DNA of 64,000 nt from Paracoccus lutimaris (GCF_003337565.1 NZ_QPJL01000017.1:1-64000), one strand, 5' to 3'. Numbered from the stretch's first letter, positions 8,308 to 18,057 are shown. Numbers and translations: made by a program. The notes: generated by a model not told the origin, from the letters alone.

Positions 8308-9614
8308 TGAATGCGATGCGCCACCCCTATGCCGGAACGGGCGATCACACCGGCAGCTATTACGCGGCTTCAGCCAATCCCGCGCCGCTGCGGGCCGAAC
8401 TGGCCGGCACGCATGAGACCGATATCGCCGTCCTTGGCGCCGGCTATTCGGGGCTATCGACCGCGCTGCATCTGGCCGAGCGTGGCCACAAGGTCGCCGT
8501 GGTCGAGGGGGCGCGCATCGGCTGGGGCGCCTCGGGGCGCAATGGCGGGCAGGTGGTGAACGGGCTGAATGCCAGCCTGCAGACGATCCGCGCCCGCTAT
8601 GGTCAGGATACCGCGAATTTCGTCGCCGGGCTGGTGACCGAGGGCGGCGATATCATCCGCGAGCGGGTGGCGACCTATGGCATCCAATGCGACCTCAAGC
8701 CCGGCAATGTCTTTGCCGCGCTGACCGACGCGCAGCTGCGCGAGATCGAGGCACGCTGGAAGCTCTGGCGCGGCTATGGCATCGACAGTCAGGACATGCT
8801 GAGCGCCGATCAGATGCGCGATCATGTCGCCTCGGATCGCTATGTCGGCGGCATGATCGACCGCAAGGGCGGCCATATGCACCCGCTGAACCTTGCCCTG
8901 GGCGAGGCAGCGGCGCTGGAAAGCCGGGGCGGCACCATTTTTGAAATGTCGCCGGTGACCTCGGTCCAGACCGAAGGTGCGCGGCCCAGCCTGCGCACCG
9001 CCAAGGGCGAGATTCGCGCGAAAACGCTGGTGATCTGCGGCAATGCCTATCTGGGCGATGTCGTGCCGGCACTGGAATCGCGGATCATGCCGGTCTCGAC
9101 CCAGATCATGGCGACCGAGCCCTTGGGCGATCTGGCCGCGACCCTGATGCCCAGCGATACCTGCATCGAGGACGTGCGCTATATCCTTGATTACTATCGC
9201 ATGTCCGCCGACAAGCGGCTGCTGTTCGGCGGCGGCACGGTCTATGGCGGCACCGATCCCAAGGATATCACCGCGAAGCTGTGGAAGAACATGGTCAAGG
9301 TGTTCCCGCAACTGGCGCAGACCCGCATCGACTATGCCTGGAGCGGGAATTTCGCGCTGTCCTTCAGCCGTGTGCCGCAGATGGGCCGGATCGGGCAGAA
9401 CACCTATTTCGCCCATGGCTATTCCGGCCATGGCGTCACCGGCTCGCATACCTTTGGCCGCATTCTGGCCGAGGCGATCTGCGGCGATACCGGGCGCTTC
9501 GACGTCTTTGCCGGCCTGCCATGGATCCCGTTCCCGGGCGGGCGCACCTTCCGCGTGCCCTATTCGGTCATGGGGTCGTGGTGGTATGGGTTGCGCGACC
9601 GGCTGGGGGTCTAG
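8307..9614 (+). CDS. puuB: FAD-dependent gamma-glutamyl-amine oxidase (PuuB-like, DAO family)
   Basis: This 435-aa protein has an N-terminal dinucleotide-binding motif IAVLGAGYSGLSTALHLAE ending in an acidic VVEGA. It continues with WGASGRNGGQVVNG and, near the C-terminus, YFAHGYSGHGVTGSHTFGR. This pattern matches PuuB/OrdL-type oxidoreductases of the DAO family, which oxidise the gamma-glutamyl amine to an aldehyde with release of ammonia and H2O2. It is translationally coupled to the ligase. Its 3' end overlaps the convergent glutathione-type gene by 4 bp. Confidence 0.85.
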   Translation: MNAMRHPYAGTGDHTGSYYAASANPAPLRAELAGTHETDIAVLGAGYSGLSTALHLAERGHKVAVVEGARIGWGASGRNGGQVVNGLNASLQTIRARYGQDTANFVAGLVTEGGDIIRERVATYGIQCDLKPGNVFAALTDAQLREIEARWKLWRGYGIDSQDMLSADQMRDHVASDRYVGGMIDRKGGHMHPLNLALGEAAALESRGGTIFEMSPVTSVQTEGARPSLRTAKGEIRAKTLVICGNAYLGDVVPALESRIMPVSTQIMATEPLGDLAATLMPSDTCIEDVRYILDYYRMSADKRLLFGGGTVYGGTDPKDITAKLWKNMVKVFPQLAQTRIDYAWSGNFALSFSRVPQMGRIGQNTYFAHGYSGHGVTGSHTFGRILAEAICGDTGRFDVFAGLPWIPFPGGRTFRVPYSVMGSWWYGLRDRLGV

Positions 9615-10591
9615 ACGGCCTCGCGGCCATGCGGTTCCAGCCAGTCGATGACCGGGTTGATCGGGATGATCCGATAGGGGTTAATCGTCGCGTGGCTGTA
9701 ATGGTAATGGCGCACGATATGGTCGAAATGCACCGTCTCGGCCACGCCCGGCCATTGATACATCTCGCGCGTCCAGCCCCACAGGTTCGGGTATTCGCGC
9801 AGCCACGCCCGGTTGCACTTGAAATGCGTGTGATAGACCGGATCGAAACGCACCAGCGTGGTGAAAAGCCGCCAGTCTGCCTCGGTCACCTGCGCGCCGC
9901 AGAGGTAGCGGCTTGCGGCCAGATGTCCCTCGAGCCAGTCCAGCGTCTGGAAAAGCGGGCCGACCGCCTCGTCATATCCGGCTTGCGAGGTGGCGAAACC
10001 GGCCTTGTAGACGCCGTTATTGACCGTGCCGTAAAGCCGCTCGTTCATGGCGTCGATCTGGGGCAGGCGGTCCTTGGGGCAGAAATTCGCGCTATTGCCG
10101 GTCAGCCCGTCAAAGGCCGAATTGAACATGCGGATGATCTCGGCGCTTTCGTTCGAGACGATCCGCCCCCGGATATTGTCCCACAGGACCGGCACCGTCA
10201 CCCGGCCCGAGGCATGGGGATCTACCTTGACATAGATGTCGCGCAGGAAGGGCAGGCCGAACAGCCCGTCACCCGTCGTGCCGGGAAAATCGGTGGCGAA
10301 TGTCCAGCCATCCGACAGCATGTCGGGATGCACGACCGAGATATCGATATGCGGTACAAGCCCCTTCAGCGCGCGAAAGATCAGCGTCCGATGCGCCCAT
10401 GGACAGGCATATGAGACGTAAAGATGATAGCGCCCGCTTTCGGCGGGAAAGCCGCCCTCGCCGCTGGGGCCGGGGCTGCCATCAGGGGTGATCCAGTTGC
10501 GATGCGCGGTCACCGTGCGCTGAAAGCGCCCGCCAGTGCTTTCGGTATCATACCATTCATCGCGCCAGATGCCGTCGACCAGCTGACCCAT
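9611..10591 (-). CDS. Glutathionyl-hydroquinone reductase (GST Xi class, YqjG/PcpF-like)
   Basis: This 326-aa protein has the Xi-class active-site motif YACPWAHR near residue 50, followed by DMLSDGWTFATDFPGTTGDG. The C-terminal half has LTEADWRLF-like ALL-helical features and RPEPVYHTHFKCN-type residues (RFDPVYHTHFKCNRA). These enzymes reduce glutathionyl-hydroquinones using a catalytic cysteine, freeing hydroquinone. The start at MGQLVDG is chosen over one 13 codons upstream because family members begin with this motif. No operon partner is evident. Confidence 0.88.
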   Translation of the reverse strand: MGQLVDGIWRDEWYDTESTGGRFQRTVTAHRNWITPDGSPGPSGEGGFPAESGRYHLYVSYACPWAHRTLIFRALKGLVPHIDISVVHPDMLSDGWTFATDFPGTTGDGLFGLPFLRDIYVKVDPHASGRVTVPVLWDNIRGRIVSNESAEIIRMFNSAFDGLTGNSANFCPKDRLPQIDAMNERLYGTVNNGVYKAGFATSQAGYDEAVGPLFQTLDWLEGHLAASRYLCGAQVTEADWRLFTTLVRFDPVYHTHFKCNRAWLREYPNLWGWTREMYQWPGVAETVHFDHIVRHYHYSHATINPYRIIPINPVIDWLEPHGREAV

Positions 10592-10665
10592 CGTCCGATC
10601 CCCTTTTCCAGAGCTTGCCCCCTTGAACATAGGCCGCAGCCGGGTCCGGGCAAGGGCAGAGGGGA

Positions 10666-11529
10666 TCAGCCTTGCACGAATTCCAGAACGGTGCCGCAGG
10701 CATCGGACGGGCCGACCCAGACCGCGCCCTCGGGGCCGCGATGGGCGGCGATGCCGGCGCCGATCAGCAATTCGCGCGTCACCGCCGGATTGGTGACGGC
10801 GATCTGCAGGGCGGCATAGCCGCGCGGCGGCGTGTCCGCCACGGCGCTGTCGTCATAGCGTGCGGCGGCGGCGGCCGGGGTCAGGCACAGGATGCGGGCC
10901 GAATGCGTGCCGGTTTCGACGGCATGGCCGCCGGGGATGGTGCGGACCCGGCCTGCGGCGAAAAGCCGGGCAAAGCGCCGCGCCAGTGTCTCGGTGTCAT
11001 TGGCCATGGTGACGATGCCTGCCAGCGCCTGCGCGCCATTGGCGTGGGACTGCAATTCGGGGCGCCAGACCATGTCGGGGGTCTTGTGCTGGCACAGGAA
11101 CATATAGCCCGAGGGTGCTTCATCAACCGCAAGATCGGTCGAGGCAAAGGCCGCAAGCCCGCTTGAGCCGTCAGGCAAGGCGAGCGGGCGCGAGAATTCG
11201 CTGACCGGCTCGGTCGCGATGCCAAGCGCGGCCAGCCCCTTGCGGGCCTCGCGTGCGCTTCCGATCCGGCAGGCGATGGCGCGCAGCCCCTCGCCATCCT
11301 CGGCCAGCATGTCGCGCTGGGGGCGGTTGCGCTCGGTCTCGGCGACGATGCCCAGCAACTCGCAGTAATCATGTTCAAAGATCAGCGTGTAATTCGCCGT
11401 CCCCTTTTCGGCGCTGTGCAGCCCGCGCGGCGACAGGGTAAAACCCAGCCGTCGGAATTGCGCGGCGCTCGCATCAAGGTCTTTGACCAGCAGGAAGACG
11501 TGATCGATACCAAGAACCGGATGAGGCAT
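10666..11529 (-). CDS. Glyoxalase-like (VOC superfamily) protein
   Basis: This 287-aa protein begins LGIDHVFLLVKDLDASAAQF followed by RLGFTLSPRG, the typical first beta-alpha-beta unit of a glyoxalase/bleomycin-resistance fold. A second, degenerate module lies around residues 165-285 (ALAGIVTMANDTETLARRFA ... YAALQIAVTNPAVTRELL). Length and the E-H-x-Y-CELLGIV strand suit the glyoxalase-3-like group. The substrate is unknown. The start at MPHPVLG is preceded by AAGGGA and was preferred over an upstream in-frame ATG. Confidence 0.75.
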   Translation of the reverse strand: MPHPVLGIDHVFLLVKDLDASAAQFRRLGFTLSPRGLHSAEKGTANYTLIFEHDYCELLGIVAETERNRPQRDMLAEDGEGLRAIACRIGSAREARKGLAALGIATEPVSEFSRPLALPDGSSGLAAFASTDLAVDEAPSGYMFLCQHKTPDMVWRPELQSHANGAQALAGIVTMANDTETLARRFARLFAAGRVRTIPGGHAVETGTHSARILCLTPAAAAARYDDSAVADTPPRGYAALQIAVTNPAVTRELLIGAGIAAHRGPEGAVWVGPSDACGTVLEFVQG

Positions 11530-11691
11530 GAAGTCATTTCCCTTGTCGTCGGGCGTTGCCGCGAATCGCGACCCGCCCAGGGCCGTGAATGGCCGTATTC
11601 GCGATCTTGCCCAAGATGTATAGCGCGGCGCGGGCGATCTCCTAGAGCGGATCGGGCATTTTTCCATCCGCTGCGGCAGTTGCGCCCTTGC

Positions 11692-12024
11692 CTAAAGCTC
11701 GTCAAAGGCGGCCAGCGACTTGGCGGCATAGACCGTGCCCGGCCCGCCGGACATTTCGATGGCGACCGCCAGAACCTCAAGCAGCTCGTCGCGGCTGGCG
11801 CCATGGGATCTGGCCTCGCTGGTGTGAAAGATGACGCAATCCTCGCAGCCGCGACCGATGGCGACGGCCAGTGCGATCAGCTCTTTCATGGCCGGGCTGA
11901 TCCGGCCCTCGCGCCCTGCGGCGGTCATCAGCCCGCGAAAGGCGGCCATGGTCTTGGGATCGGCCTTGTAAAGCGCGGCGGCGCGCGCGTTCATCGCTGT
12001 CAGCTTGTCCCGTGCGTCGGTCAT
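11692..12024 (-). CDS. Carboxymuconolactone decarboxylase/AhpD-family protein
   Basis: This 110-aa protein has the AhpD-like redox centre GRGCEDCVIFH, two cysteines separated by two residues and a following histidine, preceded by MKELIALAVAI. Short single-domain members like this often act as disulfide reductases in peroxide defence, though many are uncharacterised. It stands alone between the glyoxalase-like gene on the same strand and the divergent tail-fibre/SGNH gene. Confidence 0.85.
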   Translation of the reverse strand: MTDARDKLTAMNARAAALYKADPKTMAAFRGLMTAAGREGRISPAMKELIALAVAIGRGCEDCVIFHTSEARSHGASRDELLEVLAVAIEMSGGPGTVYAAKSLAAFDEL

Positions 12025-12207
12025 CGGATGGCGTCCTTTGCGGTTCGGCCCGGCCCTTCTGGCGCTGGCGGCAAGGCCCGATCATGCCCCAGACCGCGAC
12101 CGTTGCGAAGGACCGGCGCGATGCTGGTCAAATCCGGCCGGCGGGACTAGACAGCGCTTGATCCGCGGCACGGTATCCGGTGTCCCGGCCAATGCGAGGC
12201 TTTTTTG

Positions 12208-13857
12208 ATGACGAGGACCAGCGTCACCCATCAGGGGAACGGATCGCGGGCGATCTTTGATTTCGCCTTTCCCTATATCGACCGCGCGCATGTCGATCTA
12301 TCCGTCGACGGACGCCCCGCCCGGTTCAGTTTCGTCACCAAGGATTCCATCCAGATCGATCCGGCGCCAGGGGCGGGTGTTCCGGTGCTGATCCGGCGTC
12401 TGACCCCGCGCCAGCCGCAGGTCGATCTTGCCGAAGGGGCCGTATTGGCCGAACCCGCGCGGCGTCTTCTGTCCCGGCAGCTGAGCTATATCCTTGAGGA
12501 GATCGAGGAGGGCACCATCGATGCCGGCTCCGATGCGGCCATGCAGCTTTGGGCCGAGGTCCTGACGGCGCGCGGCGCGGCGATCGCAAGGCAAGCAGGG
12601 CTGGAGGCGCCAAAGGCTGCCGATGGCGCTGCCCGGGGCGCGCGTGTCAGGCGCATCCTTTTCGCCTATAGCCAGTCTAATTTCGCGGGGATCTCGGGCG
12701 AATTCGGCTGGCGCGAGGCGCCGCCGCCCAACCTCTTCGTCTGGAACGGCGGCGCCTGGGCCGGCAACAGCCGCGCCACCACCGGCAGTGCCTTTCTGCC
12801 GGCCAGGGATGTGCCCCTGCGCCTGCCGGTGGCCTATGCCGCCGAGATCGCCCGCGCAACGCCCGATGAGGACTGGTATCTGATCATCATCGGCCGGGGC
12901 GGCACCGGCGTCCGGGCGCTGGTGGGCGAACCCTATGACTGGACCCGCGCGACAGGCGAAGACCCCGGGCCGGGACATGTCGGGATGAATGCCGACGGCA
13001 CCCAGATCCGCTATTCAAAGTTCGATCGCGACGGTGCCGCGCGCTATCTCAACACCTCCAGCCTGGGGACCAACCCGTTCTATCCGGCGCGAATCGAATC
13101 GGTGGCCGATCCCGAAACCTGCTATGTCGAATTCACCAGCACCGCCGAGCCGACGGTGCACGGCGCGTGGCGCAGCCAGGACATCCAGATCACTGCGACC
13201 GCGAACTGGCCGCCCGCGCAGGGGACCGAAATCCGCATGTTCCAGCAATTGCCGCGCATGCGGCAGGTGCTTGCGGCCAATGTCGCGGTGGCGTTCGAGG
13301 CGCTTGGCCTGAACGGCACAAGCCGCCGGTTCGATCGCGTGTTCCTGTGGCCGACCGAATCGGACATCGTCTATGCCCCGGCCTATGAAAACCGCGATTT
13401 CGAGCAGATTTTCGACCATATCGGCGCTTATGTCACCGCCGCCACCCCGGTGCTGATGACGCTGCCCTGGCCGCATGGCGCAGGCATCGACAAGGCGCGC
13501 GACGCCTGGCATGCGGCGCTGCGGCGGATCGCGGCGCGGGATCCGCTACGGCGGCGGGTGGTCAGTCTGGCTGCGACCGGCAGGGACAGTTGGGACACCG
13601 ACGCCAATGCGGTCCATGTCGTTCAGTCGGCCAAGGAAGAGATCGGCTATTACATCCGCCGCGCCGAGGCCGCCGAGGAGCAGGCCGGCCGGACCCTGGC
13701 CCCGGTCGCCCGCACCGAGGGGGCATCCGCGCTCAAGGCTGAAACCCGTCCCGCGGCGGGTGCGCGTTCGGGCCGGCTGCGGATGGCGGTGGCGGCGATT
13801 TGTGGCGCGCTTGCCGGCTATGCCGTCGCGGTCATGCTTGGCCGTGGGGGGCTGTAA
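12208..13857 (+). CDS. Chimeric protein: T7-tail-fibre-like N-terminus, SGNH-esterase-like core, C-terminal membrane anchor
   Basis: This 549-aa protein appears to have three parts. Residues 1-100 (GNGSRAIFDFAFPYIDRAHV ... GVPVLIRRLTP ... LAEGAVL) resemble the N-terminal adaptor domain of T7-type phage tail fibres. Residues about 148-480 look like an SGNH/GDSL hydrolase: FAYSQSNFAG as block I with candidate nucleophile Ser157, FLWPTESDI resembling the G-E-S-D block, and WDTDANAVH giving a candidate Asp/His pair near 467-470. After an Ala/Glu/Arg linker, residues about 524-546 form one hydrophobic helix. The ATG is preceded by GAGG. No phage genes flank it. Role unknown; a surface carbohydrate deacetylase is one guess. 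Confidence 0.65.
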   Translation: MTRTSVTHQGNGSRAIFDFAFPYIDRAHVDLSVDGRPARFSFVTKDSIQIDPAPGAGVPVLIRRLTPRQPQVDLAEGAVLAEPARRLLSRQLSYILEEIEEGTIDAGSDAAMQLWAEVLTARGAAIARQAGLEAPKAADGAARGARVRRILFAYSQSNFAGISGEFGWREAPPPNLFVWNGGAWAGNSRATTGSAFLPARDVPLRLPVAYAAEIARATPDEDWYLIIIGRGGTGVRALVGEPYDWTRATGEDPGPGHVGMNADGTQIRYSKFDRDGAARYLNTSSLGTNPFYPARIESVADPETCYVEFTSTAEPTVHGAWRSQDIQITATANWPPAQGTEIRMFQQLPRMRQVLAANVAVAFEALGLNGTSRRFDRVFLWPTESDIVYAPAYENRDFEQIFDHIGAYVTAATPVLMTLPWPHGAGIDKARDAWHAALRRIAARDPLRRRVVSLAATGRDSWDTDANAVHVVQSAKEEIGYYIRRAEAAEEQAGRTLAPVARTEGASALKAETRPAAGARSGRLRMAVAAICGALAGYAVAVMLGRGGL

Positions 13858-13895
13858 GCCGCGCGCCGCGACTGCCAGAGACCATGCGTGGATAG

Positions 13896-13934
13896 CTGGC
13901 CGGGGGCCGGACCCTCGGTCCGGCCCCCGGCCAG
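13896..13934. terminator. Perfect 18-bp-stem hairpin between convergent genes
   Basis: CTGGCCGGGGGCCGGACC (13896-13913) pairs perfectly with 13917-13934 around a 3-nt CTC loop. It lies between the stop of the SGNH chimera and that of pyc, so it probably serves both directions. There is no T-run. Confidence 0.8.
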
Positions 13935-13941
13935 ATTCGAT

Positions 13942-16900
13942 CTATTCGATCTCGACCATCAGGTCTTTCGCGTCGATCTGCTGGCCGGGGCTGACATGCA
14001 GCGCCTTGATCACGCCGGCGCGGTCGGCATGGATCCCGGTCTCCATCTTCATCGCCTCGATGGTCAGCAGCATGTCGCCGGCCGCCACCTTCTGGCCCAC
14101 CGTCACCGCGACCGAGGCGACGACGCCCGGCATCGGCGCGCCGATATGGCCGTCATTGGCGGGGTCGGCCTTGGGCCTTGCGGCGGTCTGCGACTTGACC
14201 AGACGGTTCGGCACCCGGATCACCCGGGGCTGGCCGTTCAGTTCGAAGAAGACCTTGACGTCGCCCTTTTCGTCTGTCTCGCCAATGGCTTGCAGACGGA
14301 TTTCCAGCGTCTTGCCGGGGTCGATCTCGGCCTCGATTTCCTGACCCGGCTCCATCCCGTAGAAAAAGGTCTGGGTGGGCAGGGTACGAACCGGACCATA
14401 AAGCCGGTGGCGGCCCATGTAGTCCAGGAACACCTTGGGATACATCAGATAGCCGTTCAGGTCCTCGTCATCGACGGCCTTGCCCTCAAGCTGGTTCTGC
14501 ACATCGGCGCGCACGGCTTCCAGATCCACGGGCGCCATCGAGGCTCCGGGGCGGGTCAGCATCGGCGCCTCGCCCTTCAGCACCTTTTTCTGCAGCGCCT
14601 CGGGCCAGCCGCCCGGAGGTTGGCCCAGATTGCCCTTCATCATGTCGATGACCGAATCGGGGAACGAAACCTCGGTCTCGGGGTCCTCGACCTGCGCGGG
14701 CGTCAGGTTCTGCGCCACCATCATCAGCGCCATGTCGCCCACCACCTTGGACGAGGGCGTGACCTTGACGATATCGCCAAACATCCGGTTCACATCGGCA
14801 TAGGCCTGCGCCACTTCGTGCCAGCGATCCTCAAGCCCAAGGCTGCGCGCCTGTGCCTTCAGGTTGGTGAACTGGCCGCCAGGCATTTCATGCAGATAGA
14901 CCTCGGAGGCGGGGGCCTGCAGGCCGCTTTCAAAGGCCGCGTAATGTTCGCGCACCGCTTCCCAATAATTCGAGATTTCACGGATGGCGGCGATATCCAG
15001 CCCGGTATCGCGCTCGGTGTGGCGCAGTGCCTCGACGATCGAGCCCAGCGTCGGCTGGCTGGTATTGCCGGACAGCGCGTCCATGGCGCAATCGACCGCA
15101 TCGACGCCTGCAGCCGCTGCGGCGAGGATCGAGGCCCCGGCGATGCCGCCGGTGTCATGGGTGTGGAAATGGACGGGCAGCCCGACCTCTTCCTTCAGTG
15201 CCTTGACCAGCACCCCGGCGGAGGAGGGCTTCAAAAGCCCGGCCATGTCCTTCAATCCCAGCACATGCGCGCCCGCGTCGCGCAGCTCGCGGGCCATGTT
15301 CAGGTAGTATTTCAGGTCATATTTGGCCCGGTCGGGGTCAAGGATGTCGCCGGTATAGCAGATCGTGCCCTCGCAGATCTTGCCGCTGTCGATCACCGCA
15401 TCCATGGCGACGCGCATGTTCTCGACCCAGTTCAGGCTGTCGAACACGCGGAAGACGTCGATGCCGGTGGTCGCGGCCTGTTTCACAAAGGCCTGCACTA
15501 CGTTGTCGGGATAGTTCGTGTAGCCCACGCCATTGCTGGCCCGCAGCAGCATCTGCGTCATCAGGTTCGGCATCCGCGTGCGGATGTCGCGCAGCCGCTG
15601 CCAGGGGCATTCCTGCAGGAAACGGTAAGCGACGTCGAATGTCGCACCGCCCCAGCATTCGACGCTGAACAGTTCGGGCAGGTTCGCGGCATAGGTGGGT
15701 GCGACCCGGACCATGTCGATCGAGCGCATCCTTGTCGCCAACAGCGACTGGTGCCCGTCCCGCATCGAGGTGTCGGTGATCAACAGGCGTTTCTGATCCA
15801 GCATCCAGTCGGCGACGGCTTTCGCGCCCTGTTCCTCAAGCAGTTGCCGGGTGCCACGGGCGGGCGCGGCTTTCGCGGCGGGGGCCACGGGGTTGCGCGC
15901 CTCGGCCGGGGGCAGGGGGCGGCCCGCCGTCTCGGGGTGACCGTTCACGCTGATATCGGCGATATAGACCAGCAGCTTCGTCGCCCGGTCGCGCCGCTTG
16001 CGAAAGGCAAACAGGCCCTGCGTCGTGTCGATGAACTTGGTCGTGTAGGTGTCGTCCAGAAAGGTCGGGTGTTTCAGCAGGTTGATGACAAACTCGATAT
16101 TCGTCGCCACGCCGCGGACCCGGAATTCCCGAAGCGCGCGGTCCATGCGGGCAATCGCCTTTTCCGGCGTCTGGGCATGGGCGGTGACCTTGACCAGCAG
16201 GCTGTCGTAATAGCGGGTGATGACGCCCCCGGAATAGGCGGTGCCCCCATCAAGCCGGATGCCGTTGCCGGTGGCGCTGCGATAGGCGGTGATGCGGCCG
16301 TAATCGGGGATGAAGTTGTTCAGCGGATCTTCGGTCGTGACCCGGCATTGCAGCGCATGGCCATTCAGGCGCACATCCGCTTGGCCGGAAACGCCGGTCG
16401 CGTCGGCCAGCGTCGCGCCCTCGGCGATCTGGATCTGGCTTTGCACGATGTCGATGCCGGTGACCTCTTCGGTCACGGTATGTTCGACCTGCACGCGGGG
16501 GTTCACTTCGATGAAGTAGAACTTGCCCTCGTCCATATCCATCAGGAACTCGACGGTGCCGGCGTTCTGGTAGCCGACGGCGCGGCCGATCTTCAGCGCC
16601 AGTTCGCAGACCTCATCACGCTGCGCCTGGGTCAGGTAGGGCGCGGGGGCGCGTTCGACCACCTTCTGGTTGCGGCGCTGCACGGTGCAGTCGCGTTCAT
16701 AAAGATGGTAAAGACCGCCATGGCTGTCGCCCAGAAGCTGCACCTCGACATGGCGGGCGCGCTGGATCATCTTTTCCAGATAGCCTTCGCCATTGCCAAA
16801 GGCGGCTTCGGCCTCGCGCCGGCCCTCGCGAACCTTTTCGGGCAGTTCCTCGGGGTTGGTGATGGGGCGCATGCCGCGCCCGCCGCCGCCCCAGCTGGCC

Positions 16901-17376
16901 TTGAGCATCAGGGGATAGCCGATTTCCGCGGCTTCCTTCTTGATGGCGTCCATGTCGTCGCCAAGGACTTCGGTCGCGGGGATGACGGGCACGCCTGCCT
17001 TGATCGCCACGCGCCGGGCGCTGGCCTTGTCGCCAAGCGCGCGCATCGTGTCGGCGCTGGGGCCGATAAAGGTGATACCGGCGGCGGTGCAGGCGTCGAC
17101 GAAATCGGGATTCTCGGAGAGCAACCCGTAACCCGGATGGATCGCATCGGCGCCCGATTCTTTGGCGACGCGGATGATTTCCGGGATCGAAAGGTAAGCC
17201 GCGACCGGGCCAAGCCCCTCGCCGATGCGATAAGCCTCATCCGCCTTGAAGCGGTGCAGGCCCAGCTTGTCCTCTTCGGCATAGACGGCGACGGTCTTTT
17301 TCCCAAGCTCGTTCGCCGCACGCATCACGCGGATCGCAATCTCGCCACGATTCGCTATCAGAATCTTCCGGAACAT
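13942..17376 (-). CDS. pyc: Pyruvate carboxylase
   Basis: This 1144-aa single-chain enzyme converts pyruvate, bicarbonate and ATP to oxaloacetate. The biotin carboxylase domain starts RKILIANRGEIAIRVMRAA, with the glycine-rich ATP loop GGGGRGMR and EVNPRVQVEHTVTE. The carboxyltransferase domain has TDTSMRDGHQSLLATRMRS, and the biotin carrier domain ends with EAMKMET, the biotinylated lysine being about residue 1110. The start MFRKILI was chosen over a GC-rich upstream extension. It lies some 4 kb from the biotin transporter genes, whose product supplies its cofactor. Confidence 0.96.
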   Translation of the reverse strand: MFRKILIANRGEIAIRVMRAANELGKKTVAVYAEEDKLGLHRFKADEAYRIGEGLGPVAAYLSIPEIIRVAKESGADAIHPGYGLLSENPDFVDACTAAGITFIGPSADTMRALGDKASARRVAIKAGVPVIPATEVLGDDMDAIKKEAAEIGYPLMLKASWGGGGRGMRPITNPEELPEKVREGRREAEAAFGNGEGYLEKMIQRARHVEVQLLGDSHGGLYHLYERDCTVQRRNQKVVERAPAPYLTQAQRDEVCELALKIGRAVGYQNAGTVEFLMDMDEGKFYFIEVNPRVQVEHTVTEEVTGIDIVQSQIQIAEGATLADATGVSGQADVRLNGHALQCRVTTEDPLNNFIPDYGRITAYRSATGNGIRLDGGTAYSGGVITRYYDSLLVKVTAHAQTPEKAIARMDRALREFRVRGVATNIEFVINLLKHPTFLDDTYTTKFIDTTQGLFAFRKRRDRATKLLVYIADISVNGHPETAGRPLPPAEARNPVAPAAKAAPARGTRQLLEEQGAKAVADWMLDQKRLLITDTSMRDGHQSLLATRMRSIDMVRVAPTYAANLPELFSVECWGGATFDVAYRFLQECPWQRLRDIRTRMPNLMTQMLLRASNGVGYTNYPDNVVQAFVKQAATTGIDVFRVFDSLNWVENMRVAMDAVIDSGKICEGTICYTGDILDPDRAKYDLKYYLNMARELRDAGAHVLGLKDMAGLLKPSSAGVLVKALKEEVGLPVHFHTHDTGGIAGASILAAAAAGVDAVDCAMDALSGNTSQPTLGSIVEALRHTERDTGLDIAAIREISNYWEAVREHYAAFESGLQAPASEVYLHEMPGGQFTNLKAQARSLGLEDRWHEVAQAYADVNRMFGDIVKVTPSSKVVGDMALMMVAQNLTPAQVEDPETEVSFPDSVIDMMKGNLGQPPGGWPEALQKKVLKGEAPMLTRPGASMAPVDLEAVRADVQNQLEGKAVDDEDLNGYLMYPKVFLDYMGRHRLYGPVRTLPTQTFFYGMEPGQEIEAEIDPGKTLEIRLQAIGETDEKGDVKVFFELNGQPRVIRVPNRLVKSQTAARPKADPANDGHIGAPMPGVVASVAVTVGQKVAAGDMLLTIEAMKMETGIHADRAGVIKALHVSPGQQIDAKDLMVEIE

Positions 17377-17472
17377 CCGTCCCCCCCGTGTTCGCCAGAT
17401 CATTCACCATAGCAATGCTGCGGTGCAGCGCAAGCGCTTACATGATGCAGATGATTGCGCCAGAATGCCCGC

Positions 17473-17922
17473 TCAGCGCCTTTTGCGAAAGAATTCCTGC
17501 AAAAGGATGCGCGATTCTTCCGCGGAAATGCCGTCGACAATCTGCGGGCGGTGGTGGCATTGCGGGTGATCGAAGACCCTTGCGCCGTGACGCACGCCCC
17601 CCATGCGCGGATCTTCCGCCCCGTAATACAGCACCTCGATCCGCGCTGCCGAGATGGCGGCGGCGCACATCGGGCAGGGCTCCAGCGTGACCCAAATCCG
17701 CGCGCCCGGCAGCCGTTCGGATTTCAACGCGGCGCAGGCCGCGCGAATGGCCAGGATCTCGGCATGCGCGGTCGGGTCCGACAATTCGCGGGTCCGGTTT
17801 CCGGCGCGGGCCAGAATGTCGCCTTGCGGCCCCAGCAGAACCGCGCCGACCGGAACCTCGCCGCGCAGGGCGGCGGCGCGGGCCTCACGCAGGGCTTCGG
17901 GCATATGGGTGGCGAAATTCAT
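17473..17922 (-). CDS. tadA: tRNA-specific adenosine deaminase TadA
   Basis: This 149-aa protein has the cytidine/deoxycytidylate deaminase zinc motifs: PTAHAEILAI (zinc His and catalytic Glu) and LEPCPMCAAAI (two zinc cysteines). TadA converts A34 to inosine in tRNA-Arg(ACG). The PVGAVL segment near residue 25 is typical. The start at MNFATHM was chosen over an 18-residue upstream extension. It lies downstream of pyc's divergent side, with about 100 bp between. Confidence 0.9.
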   Translation of the reverse strand: MNFATHMPEALREARAAALRGEVPVGAVLLGPQGDILARAGNRTRELSDPTAHAEILAIRAACAALKSERLPGARIWVTLEPCPMCAAAISAARIEVLYYGAEDPRMGGVRHGARVFDHPQCHHRPQIVDGISAEESRILLQEFFRKRR

Positions 17923-18013
17923 GCCCTTTTCTGGACCGCCCTGCGGCTTGCGGCAAGAGCATGGATATTTGAACATGGAAGATGCAGAGGCTGTCGCTTG
18001 GCATCGCGGCCGG

Positions 18014-18053
18014 CCCTCGCGGATCGTGGTCTTGGCGCCCTGATCCGCGAGGG
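18014..18053 (-). terminator. Inverted repeat after the P-type ATPase gene
   Basis: CCCTCGCGGATC (18014-18025 region) pairs exactly with GATCCGCGAGGG ending at 18053, around a 16-nt loop. It sits 4 bp past the ATPase stop and could terminate that transcript. No T-run follows. Confidence 0.6.
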
Positions 18054-18057
18054 GCGC

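Noticed and set aside
13888..17412. A 1174-codon plus-strand open frame opposite pyruvate carboxylase
   Set aside because: It mirrors pyc codon by codon, is rich in H, R, D and Q and has no recognisable family; it is a shadow of GC-biased coding.
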